The notes beneath the pieces are model-generated. The model ran no database searches, had not been told where the DNA came from, and saw nothing but the letters and a program-made list of their open reading frames with translations. The translations under genes were made by a program, and so were the position numbers. A DNA stretch of 42,250 bases from an uncultured Alphaproteobacteria bacterium (GTDB lineage: Bacteria > Pseudomonadota > Alphaproteobacteria > HIMB59 > GCA-002718135), in NCBI GenBank assembly GCA_902518985.1, contig CABYIF010000012.1, forward strand, positions 1 through 42,250, written 5' to 3'. Below, one piece after another: positions 24,416 through 33,372 of the stretch. Position 1 is the stretch's first letter. Each line of letters begins with the position of its first letter.

Positions 24416-27412
24416 ATGAAACGTCTACAAAATAATAAAAATATTGAAAAAAATAAAATTATAAATTTTTATTTTGATGGAAAAAAATACCAAGGCTATA
24501 AGGGAGATACACTAGCTTCTGCTTTATTAGCTAATAAAATTCACTTGGTAGGTAGAAGTTTTAAATATCATCGTCCAAGAGGAATTGTTAGTGCCGGAAG
24601 TGAAGAGCCAAACGGCATTGTGCAGTTAGAAACTAGAGAGTACACAGAACCAAATAGACGTGTCACAGAAATTCAAATCTACGAGGGTTTAAAAGCATTC
24701 TCTCAAAACAATTGGCCCTTTTTAAATTTTGACCTTGGAGCAATAAATGATTTGTTATCACCATTCTTTCCTGCTGGTTTTTATTATAAAACATTTATGT
24801 GGCCTCCAAAATTTTGGAAAACATATGAATTTTTTATAAGACACGCAGCAGGCCTTGGTAAATCTCCTAAGAAAGACGACCCACACAAATACGAACACTT
24901 TCATTACCATTGTGATTTGTTAGTTGTTGGAAGTGGTATCAGCGGTCTTTACACAGCTGAAATTGCAGCCAAAAATAATCTAAAGGTTCTATTAATTGAA
25001 CAAGAAAATGAATTTGGTGGAGAAATTTTATCCAGCCATGGAGATAATCCAAAAATAAATAATATTCCTATAAATATATGGAAAAATGATATTATAAATA
25101 AATTAAAAGGTTATTCTAATGTAAAAATTATTTCTAATACTACTTGTTTTGCTTATTTTCATTATAATTTGTTACTTGCTATTCAAGATTTAGAACCTGA
25201 AAAAGGCTTAAGTAAAACTCATGAAATTAGACAAAGAATTTGGAAGATAAGATCTAAAAAAGTTGTACTTGCAACTGGAGCGATAGAAAGACCAATAATC
25301 TTCAATAATAATGATAGGCCAGGTATAATGCTCGCAAATAGCGCACGAAAATATTTAAATAAATATGGAGTCTCTGTAGGTCAAAATTTATTGTTCTTTA
25401 CAAATAACGATAGCGCTTATGAAACAGCAATAGACTTTTTTCACAAAGGATTAAATGTACAAGCTATTGTTGATGTAAGAAATGAAACTAATGGTCACTT
25501 CACTAAAATAGCTAAAGATCTTGGTATAACGATATTGAATGGTTATGAAATTGTTAACACAATTGGTAGATTAAGAGTACAAGAAGTCAAATTAAAAAAA
25601 TTACATACTAATAATATTGATGAAAACAAATCTTCTATTACCATAAAATGTGACACTATATGTGTTTCAGGTGGTTGGACTCCAACAGTTCATTTATTTA
25701 CACAATCAAAAGGAAAATTAAAATATAGAGATTTAGATGGAAGTTTTATACCCGAAAGGGCATTTCAAAATACATTATGCGTAGGTAGTTGTAATGGAGA
25801 TTATGATCTACATAAAATTTTAGAGTCAATTCCATCAAATCTAAATAATTTTTTAGATCTAAAAGGAAGTAAATTGTCGAATGAGGAAAATTATAAAACA
25901 GATAAAGTTTTAAATGATAATCATAAAAATATATGGATTACTTCAAAACAAAAAATTTCAAAAACAAAAATGTTTGTTGATTTTCAAAATGATGTAACTG
26001 CCAAGGATATAAAACTGGCATTAAAAGAAGGATTTCAATCAATTGAACATGTAAAACGTTACACGACTACAGGAATGGCAACGGACCAAGGCAAAACAAG
26101 CAATGTAAATGCCTTAGGGATTATATCTGAATTAACAAACACAGATATCTCTGAACTTGGCACTACAACATTTCGACTACCTTATACACCTGTTACTTTT
26201 GGAGCTCTTGCAGGAAGACATGTAAAAGAATTTTTTGATTTAGAAAGAACCACCCCTATGCATGATTGGCACGTTAATAACAATGCTATGTTTGAAGATG
26301 TAGGTCAATGGAAACGTGCTTGGTATTATCCAAAAAAAAATGAAAATTTTTCTTCAGCACTTAATAGAGAGGTTAAAGCTACAAGAGACAGTCTTGGAAT
26401 CTTAGATGCCTCAACTTTAGGTAAAATTGATATTCAAGGAAGAGATGTCAGTGAATTTTTAAATAGAATATATACTAACGCTTGGTCTAAATTAGAAATA
26501 GGCAAGTGTAGATATGGTGTTATGCTTGGAGATGATGGTATGGTAATTGACGATGGCGTTACGACAAGACTTGGTGAATATCACTATCTAATGTCAACAA
26601 CAACGGGGAATGCAGCATCTGTGATGTCTAAACTTGAAGATTGGTTACAAACTGAATGGCCTGAACTAGAAGTTTACTTAACATCTGTTACAGAACAATA
26701 CGGAACAATAAGTTTAAATGGTCCAAACTCAAGAAAATTAATTGAAAAAATAAATTCAGACTTTGATTTTTCAAAAAATAATTTTCCTCACATGAGCTAT
26801 AAAAATATAAATTTGTGTGGAATTGACTGCAGAGTTATGAGGATCAGCTTTACTGGTGAGTTATGTTATGAAATAAATGTACCATCTGTATATGCTAAAT
26901 ATTTATGGGATATTTGCATAGATAAAGGACAGGAATATAATATTACTCCTTATGGAACAGAAGCAATGCATGTTTTGCGTGCTGAAAAAGGTTTTATTAT
27001 AGTAGGTCAAGAAACAGATGGATCTGTTACTCCAGTAGATTTAGATATGGATTGGATTGTTAGCAAGAAAAAGTTTGATTTTGTAGGAAAAAGAGCATTG
27101 AATAGAAGCGATACAATTAAGAAGGATAGAAAACAATTAGTTGGTTTAAAAACTAAGGATCCTAAAATAATTTTAGAAGAAGGAGCGCAATTAGTTGAAA
27201 AGATTACAACTCTTCCAATGAAAATGGTTGGGCACGTAACCTCAAGCTACTATTCACCTAATTTAAATAGTTCATTTGCTCTTGCATTAATAAAGGGCGG
27301 ATTAGAAAAAAAAGGTGAAAAACTTTTTGCACCTATGCAAAATGAAACAATAGAAGTTGAAATTACAGATCCTGTATTTATTGACCCACAAAACACTAGG
27401 ATTAATCAATGA
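24416..27412 (+). CDS. soxA: Sarcosine oxidase subunit alpha
   Basis: A 998-residue multidomain subunit. The N-terminal 2Fe-2S-ferredoxin-like fold (about 15-100) includes KYQGYKGDTLASALLANKI and FKYHRPRGIVSAGSEEPNG. A pyridine-nucleotide oxidoreductase domain follows (LLVVGSGISGLYTAEIA, about 164-180, with LATGAIERPIIF). The C-terminal GcvT/aminomethyltransferase half (about 600-998) includes TTPMHDWHVNNNAMFEDVGQWKR and YGTEAMHVLRAEKGFIIVGQETDG, and should take the methylene group onto THF. The length is normal for the family. It overlaps soxG by 4 bases (ATGA). Confidence 0.97.
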   Translation: MKRLQNNKNIEKNKIINFYFDGKKYQGYKGDTLASALLANKIHLVGRSFKYHRPRGIVSAGSEEPNGIVQLETREYTEPNRRVTEIQIYEGLKAFSQNNWPFLNFDLGAINDLLSPFFPAGFYYKTFMWPPKFWKTYEFFIRHAAGLGKSPKKDDPHKYEHFHYHCDLLVVGSGISGLYTAEIAAKNNLKVLLIEQENEFGGEILSSHGDNPKINNIPINIWKNDIINKLKGYSNVKIISNTTCFAYFHYNLLLAIQDLEPEKGLSKTHEIRQRIWKIRSKKVVLATGAIERPIIFNNNDRPGIMLANSARKYLNKYGVSVGQNLLFFTNNDSAYETAIDFFHKGLNVQAIVDVRNETNGHFTKIAKDLGITILNGYEIVNTIGRLRVQEVKLKKLHTNNIDENKSSITIKCDTICVSGGWTPTVHLFTQSKGKLKYRDLDGSFIPERAFQNTLCVGSCNGDYDLHKILESIPSNLNNFLDLKGSKLSNEENYKTDKVLNDNHKNIWITSKQKISKTKMFVDFQNDVTAKDIKLALKEGFQSIEHVKRYTTTGMATDQGKTSNVNALGIISELTNTDISELGTTTFRLPYTPVTFGALAGRHVKEFFDLERTTPMHDWHVNNNAMFEDVGQWKRAWYYPKKNENFSSALNREVKATRDSLGILDASTLGKIDIQGRDVSEFLNRIYTNAWSKLEIGKCRYGVMLGDDGMVIDDGVTTRLGEYHYLMSTTTGNAASVMSKLEDWLQTEWPELEVYLTSVTEQYGTISLNGPNSRKLIEKINSDFDFSKNNFPHMSYKNINLCGIDCRVMRISFTGELCYEINVPSVYAKYLWDICIDKGQEYNITPYGTEAMHVLRAEKGFIIVGQETDGSVTPVDLDMDWIVSKKKFDFVGKRALNRSDTIKKDRKQLVGLKTKDPKIILEEGAQLVEKITTLPMKMVGHVTSSYYSPNLNSSFALALIKGGLEKKGEKLFAPMQNETIEVEITDPVFIDPQNTRINQ

Positions 27413-27984
27413 GCGTAAAACCATCTACAGTTCTTAACGTAAATAAAAAAAATTTTAATGGCATTTTTATTGAAGAAAAAAATTTATCAGGAAAAATTAA
27501 TCTTAGAGGAAAGAGTAATGATAAAGAATTTATGAAAAATGTTGGTTCGGTTTTAGATCTGGTATTACCTATTGAGCCTAATGTAAGAGTTTCAAATAAT
27601 AATATTAATATAATTTGGTTAAGTCCAAATGAATGGCTTATAGAAACTCCTGAGTCTAAGACTCATAAAGTTTTTACCCTTCTAAAATCTTCTCTTAATG
27701 CGCAAAAAACTGCAGTTACAGATGTTTCGTATAATAGAACTATAATAAAATTAGAAGGTAAAGATGTATACACTTTGCTATCAAAATATCTCGTTCTTAA
27801 TCTTGAGGAGGTATTAAAAAATAATTATAGTGTTGCTCAATCAATTTTTATAAAAATACCTATTCTTATTATTCGAAATAATAGTGATGATGAAGATACA
27901 TCATTAGATATTCATTTAAATAGATCTCATGCAAGATATGTTTATGAGTTATTAGTAGATGGTTGTAAAATACTTAACATTTAG
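27409..27984 (+). CDS. soxG: Sarcosine oxidase subunit gamma
   Basis: A 191-residue GcvT-like subunit. Diagnostic features are KINLRGKSNDKEFMKNVGSVLDLVLP, IIWLSPNEWLIETP and AVTDVSYNRTIIKLEG, with LNRSHARYVYELLVDG at the C-terminus. The sequence is divergent, as usual for SoxG. The four-base overlap with soxA completes the standard soxBDAG order. The last 26 bases overlap the start of the nuclease gene. Confidence 0.93.
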   Translation: MSVKPSTVLNVNKKNFNGIFIEEKNLSGKINLRGKSNDKEFMKNVGSVLDLVLPIEPNVRVSNNNINIIWLSPNEWLIETPESKTHKVFTLLKSSLNAQKTAVTDVSYNRTIIKLEGKDVYTLLSKYLVLNLEEVLKNNYSVAQSIFIKIPILIIRNNSDDEDTSLDIHLNRSHARYVYELLVDGCKILNI

Positions 27985-28438
27985 TATTACTGTTTCTTTA
28001 ATACTTTTTTTTAACCATGCATACGCAAAAACAATTTATGGAAAGCCAAGAATTATTGATGGTGATACAATTCATATTGGTAAAAGTAAAATTAGATTAC
28101 ATGCTATTGATGCTCCAGAAACAAAACAAAAATGTACCAAGGGTGGCGTTAAATGGAATTGTGGGTTTGAGTCTACACAGTTTTTATTAGAACTTGTTGG
28201 AAACTATGAAATTAAATGTGATACTCAAGGCAAAGATAGATACAATAGATATATAGGTATTTGCTACATAAATAATATAAATATAAATCGTCAAATGGTA
28301 ATTAATGGTTGGGCAATAGCTTATAGATATTACTCTCTCGATTATATTAAAGAAGAAAAGATAGCAAAATCAAACAAGGTTGGTATTTGGATTGGGGAAT
28401 TTGAAGAACCTTATCTATTTAGAAAAAAAAATAAATAA
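27959..28438 (+). CDS. Secreted thermonuclease-like (SNase) protein
   Basis: A 159-residue protein with a signal peptide (about 1-23, ending HAYA) and a staphylococcal-nuclease fold. Catalytic and metal positions are recognisable: RIIDGDTIHI (Asp34, Asp36), KIRLHAIDAPE (Arg46, Asp51, Glu54) and DRYNRYIG (Arg97). It should act outside the cytoplasm on nucleic acid, perhaps for nutrient gain. The ATG at 27959 overlaps soxG by 26 bases in another frame; no later ATG would keep the signal peptide. It may be read from the sox transcript. It ends exactly where the convergent coiled-coil gene ends. Confidence 0.88.
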   Translation: MVVKYLTFSITVSLILFFNHAYAKTIYGKPRIIDGDTIHIGKSKIRLHAIDAPETKQKCTKGGVKWNCGFESTQFLLELVGNYEIKCDTQGKDRYNRYIGICYINNININRQMVINGWAIAYRYYSLDYIKEEKIAKSNKVGIWIGEFEEPYLFRKKNK

Positions 28439-29110
28439 TTATCCATGATGTTTAGAGTCTTTTAGATACAATAGTTCGTCAATATTTTGTTGTTTTTCTT
28501 CTACTAAAGATCTTAATTCATCTAATATGATCTTAGTTTCTATCTCTTTTTGTTTCATTAATTTTATTTCATTTTTAAATATTGTATTTTCAATTTTAAT
28601 TTCATCTATTTCTTCATTAGATAAAGAATTATTAATTTTTTGTTTTAAATTACTAACTTCATTTTTGTAATTACTTATAAGTTCATTTAATTTTAGAATT
28701 TTATTTTTTAAATTTTTAATTTCATTTATATTATCCAAACTATTTTCAGATAAGTTATTTTCTAATTTTGAAAAATTACTAACACTATTATTATATTCAA
28801 TTTCAAGGGCTGCAGATGATTGCTTCAAATTTTCTATTTCTTGCTTTAAATTCTGTATTTGATTATCCCTAAATTTAATTCTTTGATCTTTTTGAAATAC
28901 CTCTAATTTCAATTCTTCTATTTCAGATATTAAACTCGATTGATCATCAACTAAATCAGGTAAAATTTCATCAGGTAGTTCTTTTACTTCAGTATTTAAA
29001 TCTAATGATGGTAGGTAAATAAAAAAAATAATAATAATAGTAATTAGAAAAAAAAATAGGACTCTATTTCTCCTCCTTCGTCTTGCTTGAGTACCAATAA
29101 AACCAACCAT
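28439..29110 (-). CDS. Membrane-anchored coiled-coil protein, unknown function
   Basis: A 223-residue protein with a basic cytoplasmic tip (RRRRRNR, about 10-16), one membrane helix (about 17-33, LFFFLITIIIIFFIYL) and a long periplasmic coiled coil from about 52 to 216 rich in Glu, Asn and Lys. No enzymatic motif is seen. The topology (N-in, coiled-coil rod outside) resembles envelope or division scaffolds, but that is a guess. It is 4 bases after the acyltransferase gene on the same strand and directly abuts the convergent nuclease gene. Confidence 0.7.
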   Translation of the reverse strand: MVGFIGTQARRRRRNRVLFFFLITIIIIFFIYLPSLDLNTEVKELPDEILPDLVDDQSSLISEIEELKLEVFQKDQRIKFRDNQIQNLKQEIENLKQSSAALEIEYNNSVSNFSKLENNLSENSLDNINEIKNLKNKILKLNELISNYKNEVSNLKQKINNSLSNEEIDEIKIENTIFKNEIKLMKQKEIETKIILDELRSLVEEKQQNIDELLYLKDSKHHG

Positions 29111-29114
29111 ATTT

Positions 29115-29948
29115 TTAATTTCTATTTATTTGAGGATCTAATGAATATGTTACTGATCTTAAGTAATTTGTAATTTCTTTAATATTTCCAATTTTTGCAA
29201 GTCGATCATATGAAATAAGGCAACCAAAATACATATAAATATTGTCACCAATTTTTCTTTTTAATTCATACATACATAGCGAATATCTAAAAGTTAAACC
29301 TAATTTATTTGCAATATGGTACCATTGACTATTCTGACCATCAAAAAAAATAGGTAAGACAGGGGTTTTGGTTTTAAGTATAAGTTTAGAAACCCACTGT
29401 TTCCAATCTCCATCGTCAGCCTTTGTATATTTGTTTAAATTTTTTTTTGTAGCAATTCTTCCAGAAGGAAAAAGAACCAGCACCCCTTCATTTAAAAGAA
29501 CTTTTTCAGCCTCTTTTCGTGTATTTATATTTGTTAATATTGCTTCTTTTGTTTCGTTAAAATCAATAGGTAATATTTTATCCTTTACAGCATCAGCTTG
29601 TCTCAATACTTTATGGGTTACCATTTTATAGTCTTGTCTTATCTTAGATATAACAGAACATATAGACAAGCCATCAGCAACTCCAAAGGCGTGATTTGCT
29701 ATAACAATCAACCTACCTTTTTTTGGTATATAACTGCCCTCTTGAAAATTAGTTTTAAGTGTAAGATTAAGTTTTGTTATTGCATCATTCCAGAAATATT
29801 TAGGAGGTCTATTTTCTGATAAATATTCATCATATAATTTTTTTAACCTAAGCTTACCTGTAAGTAATTCCATTATCATTATAAATAACTGTCCAAAACG
29901 ACTGACCTCAGCAGTTGCAAAAGTAAAAGCTATGTTATTTTTTTTCAC
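29115..29948 (-). CDS. PlsC/OlsB-like lysophospholipid acyltransferase family protein
   Basis: A 277-residue membrane-associated acyltransferase. Motif I is IANHAFGVADG (83-93; His86 and Asp92 with five residues between, as in the NHPFGxxDG subgroup rather than classical HX4D PlsC), then LPIDF, motif III LFPSGRIAT (159-167) and TPVLPIFFDGQNSQ. The resemblance is to the hemolysin-like / OlsB type that acylates lyso-lipids, including lyso-ornithine lipid in some bacteria; the acceptor here is unknown. It precedes the coiled-coil gene by 4 bases, and a 72-base gap separates it from ETF-QO. Confidence 0.85.
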   Translation of the reverse strand: MKKNNIAFTFATAEVSRFGQLFIMIMELLTGKLRLKKLYDEYLSENRPPKYFWNDAITKLNLTLKTNFQEGSYIPKKGRLIVIANHAFGVADGLSICSVISKIRQDYKMVTHKVLRQADAVKDKILPIDFNETKEAILTNINTRKEAEKVLLNEGVLVLFPSGRIATKKNLNKYTKADDGDWKQWVSKLILKTKTPVLPIFFDGQNSQWYHIANKLGLTFRYSLCMYELKRKIGDNIYMYFGCLISYDRLAKIGNIKEITNYLRSVTYSLDPQINRN

Positions 29949-30020
29949 TATATTTTTTTAAATAATCTAATGTAAATAAAATTATTGTTTAAAAAAGTCT
30001 ACATCAAATTAATTTATGAA

Positions 30021-31649
30021 TTACATATTAGCATAATTAGGACCACCACTACCTTCTGGAACTACCCATGTAATATTTTGAGATGGTTCTTTTATATCAC
30101 AAGTTTTACAATGGATACAATTTTGAGCGTTAATAACAAATTTTGGAATTAAAGGATTTGTTTTATCTATTTCATAAACTCCAGCTGGACAGTATCTTTG
30201 TGAAGGTTCATCGTATATATTAAGTGAATAATTAATAGGAAGATCTTTATCTTTTAAATGTAAATGAACTGGCTGATCAGCTTCATGATTTGTGCCTGTT
30301 AAATATACAGAACTTGTTTTGTCAAAGGTATATACTCCATCATATTTAGGATAATTTATTTTTTTTGAATCTTTAGCCATCTTTAGTGACTCATGATCAG
30401 CATGCTTGTGCTTTAAAGTAAAAGGAAGTTTGCCTCTAAAAATAATTTGATCAATTCCAGTAAAAATTATTGCAGGAATTAATCCCCAATTAAAACTAGG
30501 CTTTACATTTCTTGCTGCATGAAGTTCCTTGTAAAGCCAAGAATTGTTAAATCTTTTTTCGTAATCAGAAAGTGGGATTGAATTAATTAAGTGATCCACA
30601 ATAGTTTCTCCAGCAATAATTCCACTCTTCATTGCTGTATGAGACCCTTTAATTTTTGGCATATTTAATGTTCCAGCATCACAACCAACCAATAAAGCCC
30701 CAGGTAAATACATTTTTGGTAGACTTTGTAAACCACCCTCTATTAGTGCTCTAGCTCCATATGCAATTCTTTTACCATTAGTTAATATTTTTTTTATTGC
30801 TGGGTGCGTTTTGAATTTTTGAAATTCATCGTAGGGGGAAAGATATGGATTTTTATAATCAAGACCAATTACATAGCCTAAATAAATTTGTTTTTTATCT
30901 GCATGATAACAAAAACTTCCCCCATATGTTGAATTATCTAAAGGCCAGCCTGCAGTATGCATTACTAAACCTTCTTCATGTTGAGTTTCATCAATTTGCC
31001 AGATCTCTTTAAAACCTATTCCATATTGTTGTGGTGATTTACCATCTGATAAATTATATTTTTTAATTAATTCTTTTCCAAGGTGTCCTCTACAACCTTC
31101 TGCAAAAACTGTAACTTTAGCATAAATATTAATACCTGGTTCAAAACTATCTTTATTGTTTCCGTCTTTATCAATTCCCATGTCTCCAGTTTGAATTCCA
31201 ACAACCATATCTTCCTCTGAATATAAAATTTTAGATGCGGCAAATCCTGGAAATATTTCAACACCCAAATTTTCGGCTTCTGTTGCTAACCATCTACATA
31301 AATTCGCTAAACTAATTATATAGTTATTATGATTTTTTTGAACACTTGGTAAAAGCCATGTTGGCCAACTTAAAGATTTTTTTTCAGACAAAAATAAAAA
31401 CTTTTCTTTTGTAACTTTTGTTTTAATTGGTGAGTCTTTTTTTCTCCAATCTGGAAACAATTCATCTAATGCTCTTGTTTCAAATACATTTCCACTTAAG
31501 ATGTGTGCTCCAACCTCAGACCCTTTTTCCAGAACACAAACATTTGTATCAGGACTTAGTTGTTTTATTTTTATAGCAGTTGATAAACCAGATGGGCCGG
31601 CTCCTACAACAACTACGTCATACTCCATTGACTCACGATTCACTTCCAT
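30021..31649 (-). CDS. Electron transfer flavoprotein-ubiquinone oxidoreductase
   Basis: A 542-residue membrane-associated flavoprotein with an iron-sulfur cluster, passing electrons from ETF to the quinone pool. The FAD motif is VVVVGAGPSGLSTAIKI (about 12-28), followed by GAHILSGNVFETRAL, and GCDAGTLNMPKIKGSHTAMKSG binds FAD at the second site. The 4Fe-4S ligands are Cys487 (RYCPAGVYE) and Cys511, Cys514 and Cys517 (NCIHCKTC), with the usual GSGGPNYANM end. Methionine 8 (MEYDVVVVG) is an equally good start. It follows etfA by 22 bases in the same direction. Confidence 0.97.
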   Translation of the reverse strand: MEVNRESMEYDVVVVGAGPSGLSTAIKIKQLSPDTNVCVLEKGSEVGAHILSGNVFETRALDELFPDWRKKDSPIKTKVTKEKFLFLSEKKSLSWPTWLLPSVQKNHNNYIISLANLCRWLATEAENLGVEIFPGFAASKILYSEEDMVVGIQTGDMGIDKDGNNKDSFEPGINIYAKVTVFAEGCRGHLGKELIKKYNLSDGKSPQQYGIGFKEIWQIDETQHEEGLVMHTAGWPLDNSTYGGSFCYHADKKQIYLGYVIGLDYKNPYLSPYDEFQKFKTHPAIKKILTNGKRIAYGARALIEGGLQSLPKMYLPGALLVGCDAGTLNMPKIKGSHTAMKSGIIAGETIVDHLINSIPLSDYEKRFNNSWLYKELHAARNVKPSFNWGLIPAIIFTGIDQIIFRGKLPFTLKHKHADHESLKMAKDSKKINYPKYDGVYTFDKTSSVYLTGTNHEADQPVHLHLKDKDLPINYSLNIYDEPSQRYCPAGVYEIDKTNPLIPKFVINAQNCIHCKTCDIKEPSQNITWVVPEGSGGPNYANM

Positions 31650-31671
31650 TTTGTTATTTTAATAAATTAAT

Positions 31672-32625
31672 TTATTGTTGAATAGTATTTAATTTATCTA
31701 GTTCAGAAGATAGCTCTGGCAATGCTTCAAATAAATCAGCATTAAGTCCATAATCTGCCACATTAAATATAGGTGCTTCTTCATCTTTGTTAATAGCAAC
31801 AATTACCTTGCTTTCTTTCATGCCAGCTAAATGTTGAATTGCACCAGAAATACCAACAGCTATGTATAAGTCTGGTACAACAACTTTGCCAGTTTGACCA
31901 ACCTGGTAGTCGTTTGATACATATCCCGCATCTACTGCTGCTCTAGATGCGCCAACTGCAGCATTTAATTTATCAGCAATTTCATTTAAAAGTTTGAAAT
32001 TATCTGCACTTTGCAATCCTCTACCTCCAGATATTACTACCCTAGCAGTACTTAATTCTGGTCTTTCTGATTGAGACTCTTCTCTATCAATAAACTCAAC
32101 ATTATTATTTTTGGTTTCAAAGTTTAAACTTTCAACTACTTCACTGCCACCGCTTGTTTCAACAGGATCAAAAGAAGTTGGTCTTATTGTAATTATTTTA
32201 GTTTTATCTTTAGATTTAACCGTAGCAATTGCATTACCTGCATAAATTGGTCTCATAAAAGTATCACTACTTATTATTTTTATTACATCACTTATCTGAG
32301 CAAGATCAAGTTTAACTGCTATTCTTGGAAATATATTTTTTCCAAATGTAGTTGCAGGAGCCATGATGTGAGAGTACTTTTCTGCAATAGACAAAGCAAT
32401 AGGCTCGATATTTTCAGCTATATGATTTGATAATTTTTCATCATCAACTAGAATTACTTTTGAAACTTTTTCACATTTTGAAATTTTCTTTGCCAAGTCT
32501 TGACATTGATATCCTGTCACAAGCACATCTATTTCATTTTCAATTTGAGAAGCTGCAGAAATTGTATTTAAAGTTGATGATTTTATGTCTACGTTATTAT
32601 GTTCAGCTAAAACTAATATGCTCAT
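31672..32625 (-). CDS. etfA: Electron transfer flavoprotein subunit alpha
   Basis: A 317-residue FAD-binding subunit. The N-terminal domain begins [10 protein letters not shown], and the C-terminal FAD domain has [48 protein letters not shown] and [23 protein letters not shown]. It overlaps etfB by 4 bases (ATGA at 32622-32625). With EtfB it takes electrons from the adjacent dimethylglycine/sarcosine dehydrogenase and delivers them to ETF-QO encoded next. Confidence 0.97.
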   Translation of the reverse strand: MSILVLAEHNNVDIKSSTLNTISAASQIENEIDVLVTGYQCQDLAKKISKCEKVSKVILVDDEKLSNHIAENIEPIALSIAEKYSHIMAPATTFGKNIFPRIAVKLDLAQISDVIKIISSDTFMRPIYAGNAIATVKSKDKTKIITIRPTSFDPVETSGGSEVVESLNFETKNNNVEFIDREESQSERPELSTARVVISGGRGLQSADNFKLLNEIADKLNAAVGASRAAVDAGYVSNDYQVGQTGKVVVPDLYIAVGISGAIQHLAGMKESKVIVAINKDEEAPIFNVADYGLNADLFEALPELSSELDKLNTIQQ

Positions 32626-33371
32626 ATCACCTTTGCCTCATGTTTTAATTTTTGTACAAGTTCGGATACATTATTTACCATAATACCCTTTTGACGAACA
32701 GGTGGTTCCTCAACTTTTAATTGCTCAATTCTAGGAGTAATATCTATTCCAAGAGAAGCGGCATCTTTAACATCTATTGGCTTTTTCTTTGCTTTCATAA
32801 TATTAGGTAATGAAGCGTATCTGGGTTCGTTCAAACGTAAATCACATGAAGCGACAAAAGGGATATTAACTCTAATTTTTTCAAGTCCTTCATCAATTTC
32901 TCTTGTTACTGTTGCAATATTGTCTTCTATTTCGATTTTGGATGCAAATGTTGCTTGAGGCCAATTAAGTAAAGCTGATGTCATTTGACCAGTTTGATTT
33001 GAGTCATCATCAATTGCCTGTTTGCCCATAAGAATAATTGAAGGTTTTTCTTCTTCAGCTATTTTAGAAATAATTTTTGATATAGCTAATGGTTCTAATT
33101 CAATTTCAGATTTTACATGCACTCCCCTATCAGCACCCATGGCAAGAGCAGTGCGTATAGTTTCTTGAGCTTTATCACCGCCAACTGAAAGAACTATAAT
33201 TTCATCAGCTTTGCCAGATTCCTTTATACGAAGAGCTTCTTCAACTGCGTTTTCATCAGGGGGATTCATAGACATTTTAACATTATCTTTTTCAACTCCA
33301 CTACCGTCAGATTTAACTCTTATTTGTACATTATAATCAATAACTCTTTTTACGGTAACTAGTATTTTCAT
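32622..33371 (-). CDS. etfB: Electron transfer flavoprotein subunit beta
   Basis: A 249-residue AMP-binding subunit with [19 protein letters not shown] at the start, [37 protein letters not shown] and [23 protein letters not shown]. It starts one base after the dehydrogenase stop, so the dehydrogenase and both ETF genes form one transcription unit. This supports the ETF as the dedicated electron acceptor. Confidence 0.97.
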   Translation of the reverse strand: MKILVTVKRVIDYNVQIRVKSDGSGVEKDNVKMSMNPPDENAVEEALRIKESGKADEIIVLSVGGDKAQETIRTALAMGADRGVHVKSEIELEPLAISKIISKIAEEEKPSIILMGKQAIDDDSNQTGQMTSALLNWPQATFASKIEIEDNIATVTREIDEGLEKIRVNIPFVASCDLRLNEPRYASLPNIMKAKKKPIDVKDAASLGIDITPRIEQLKVEEPPVRQKGIMVNNVSELVQKLKHEAKVI

Positions 33372-33372
33372 A

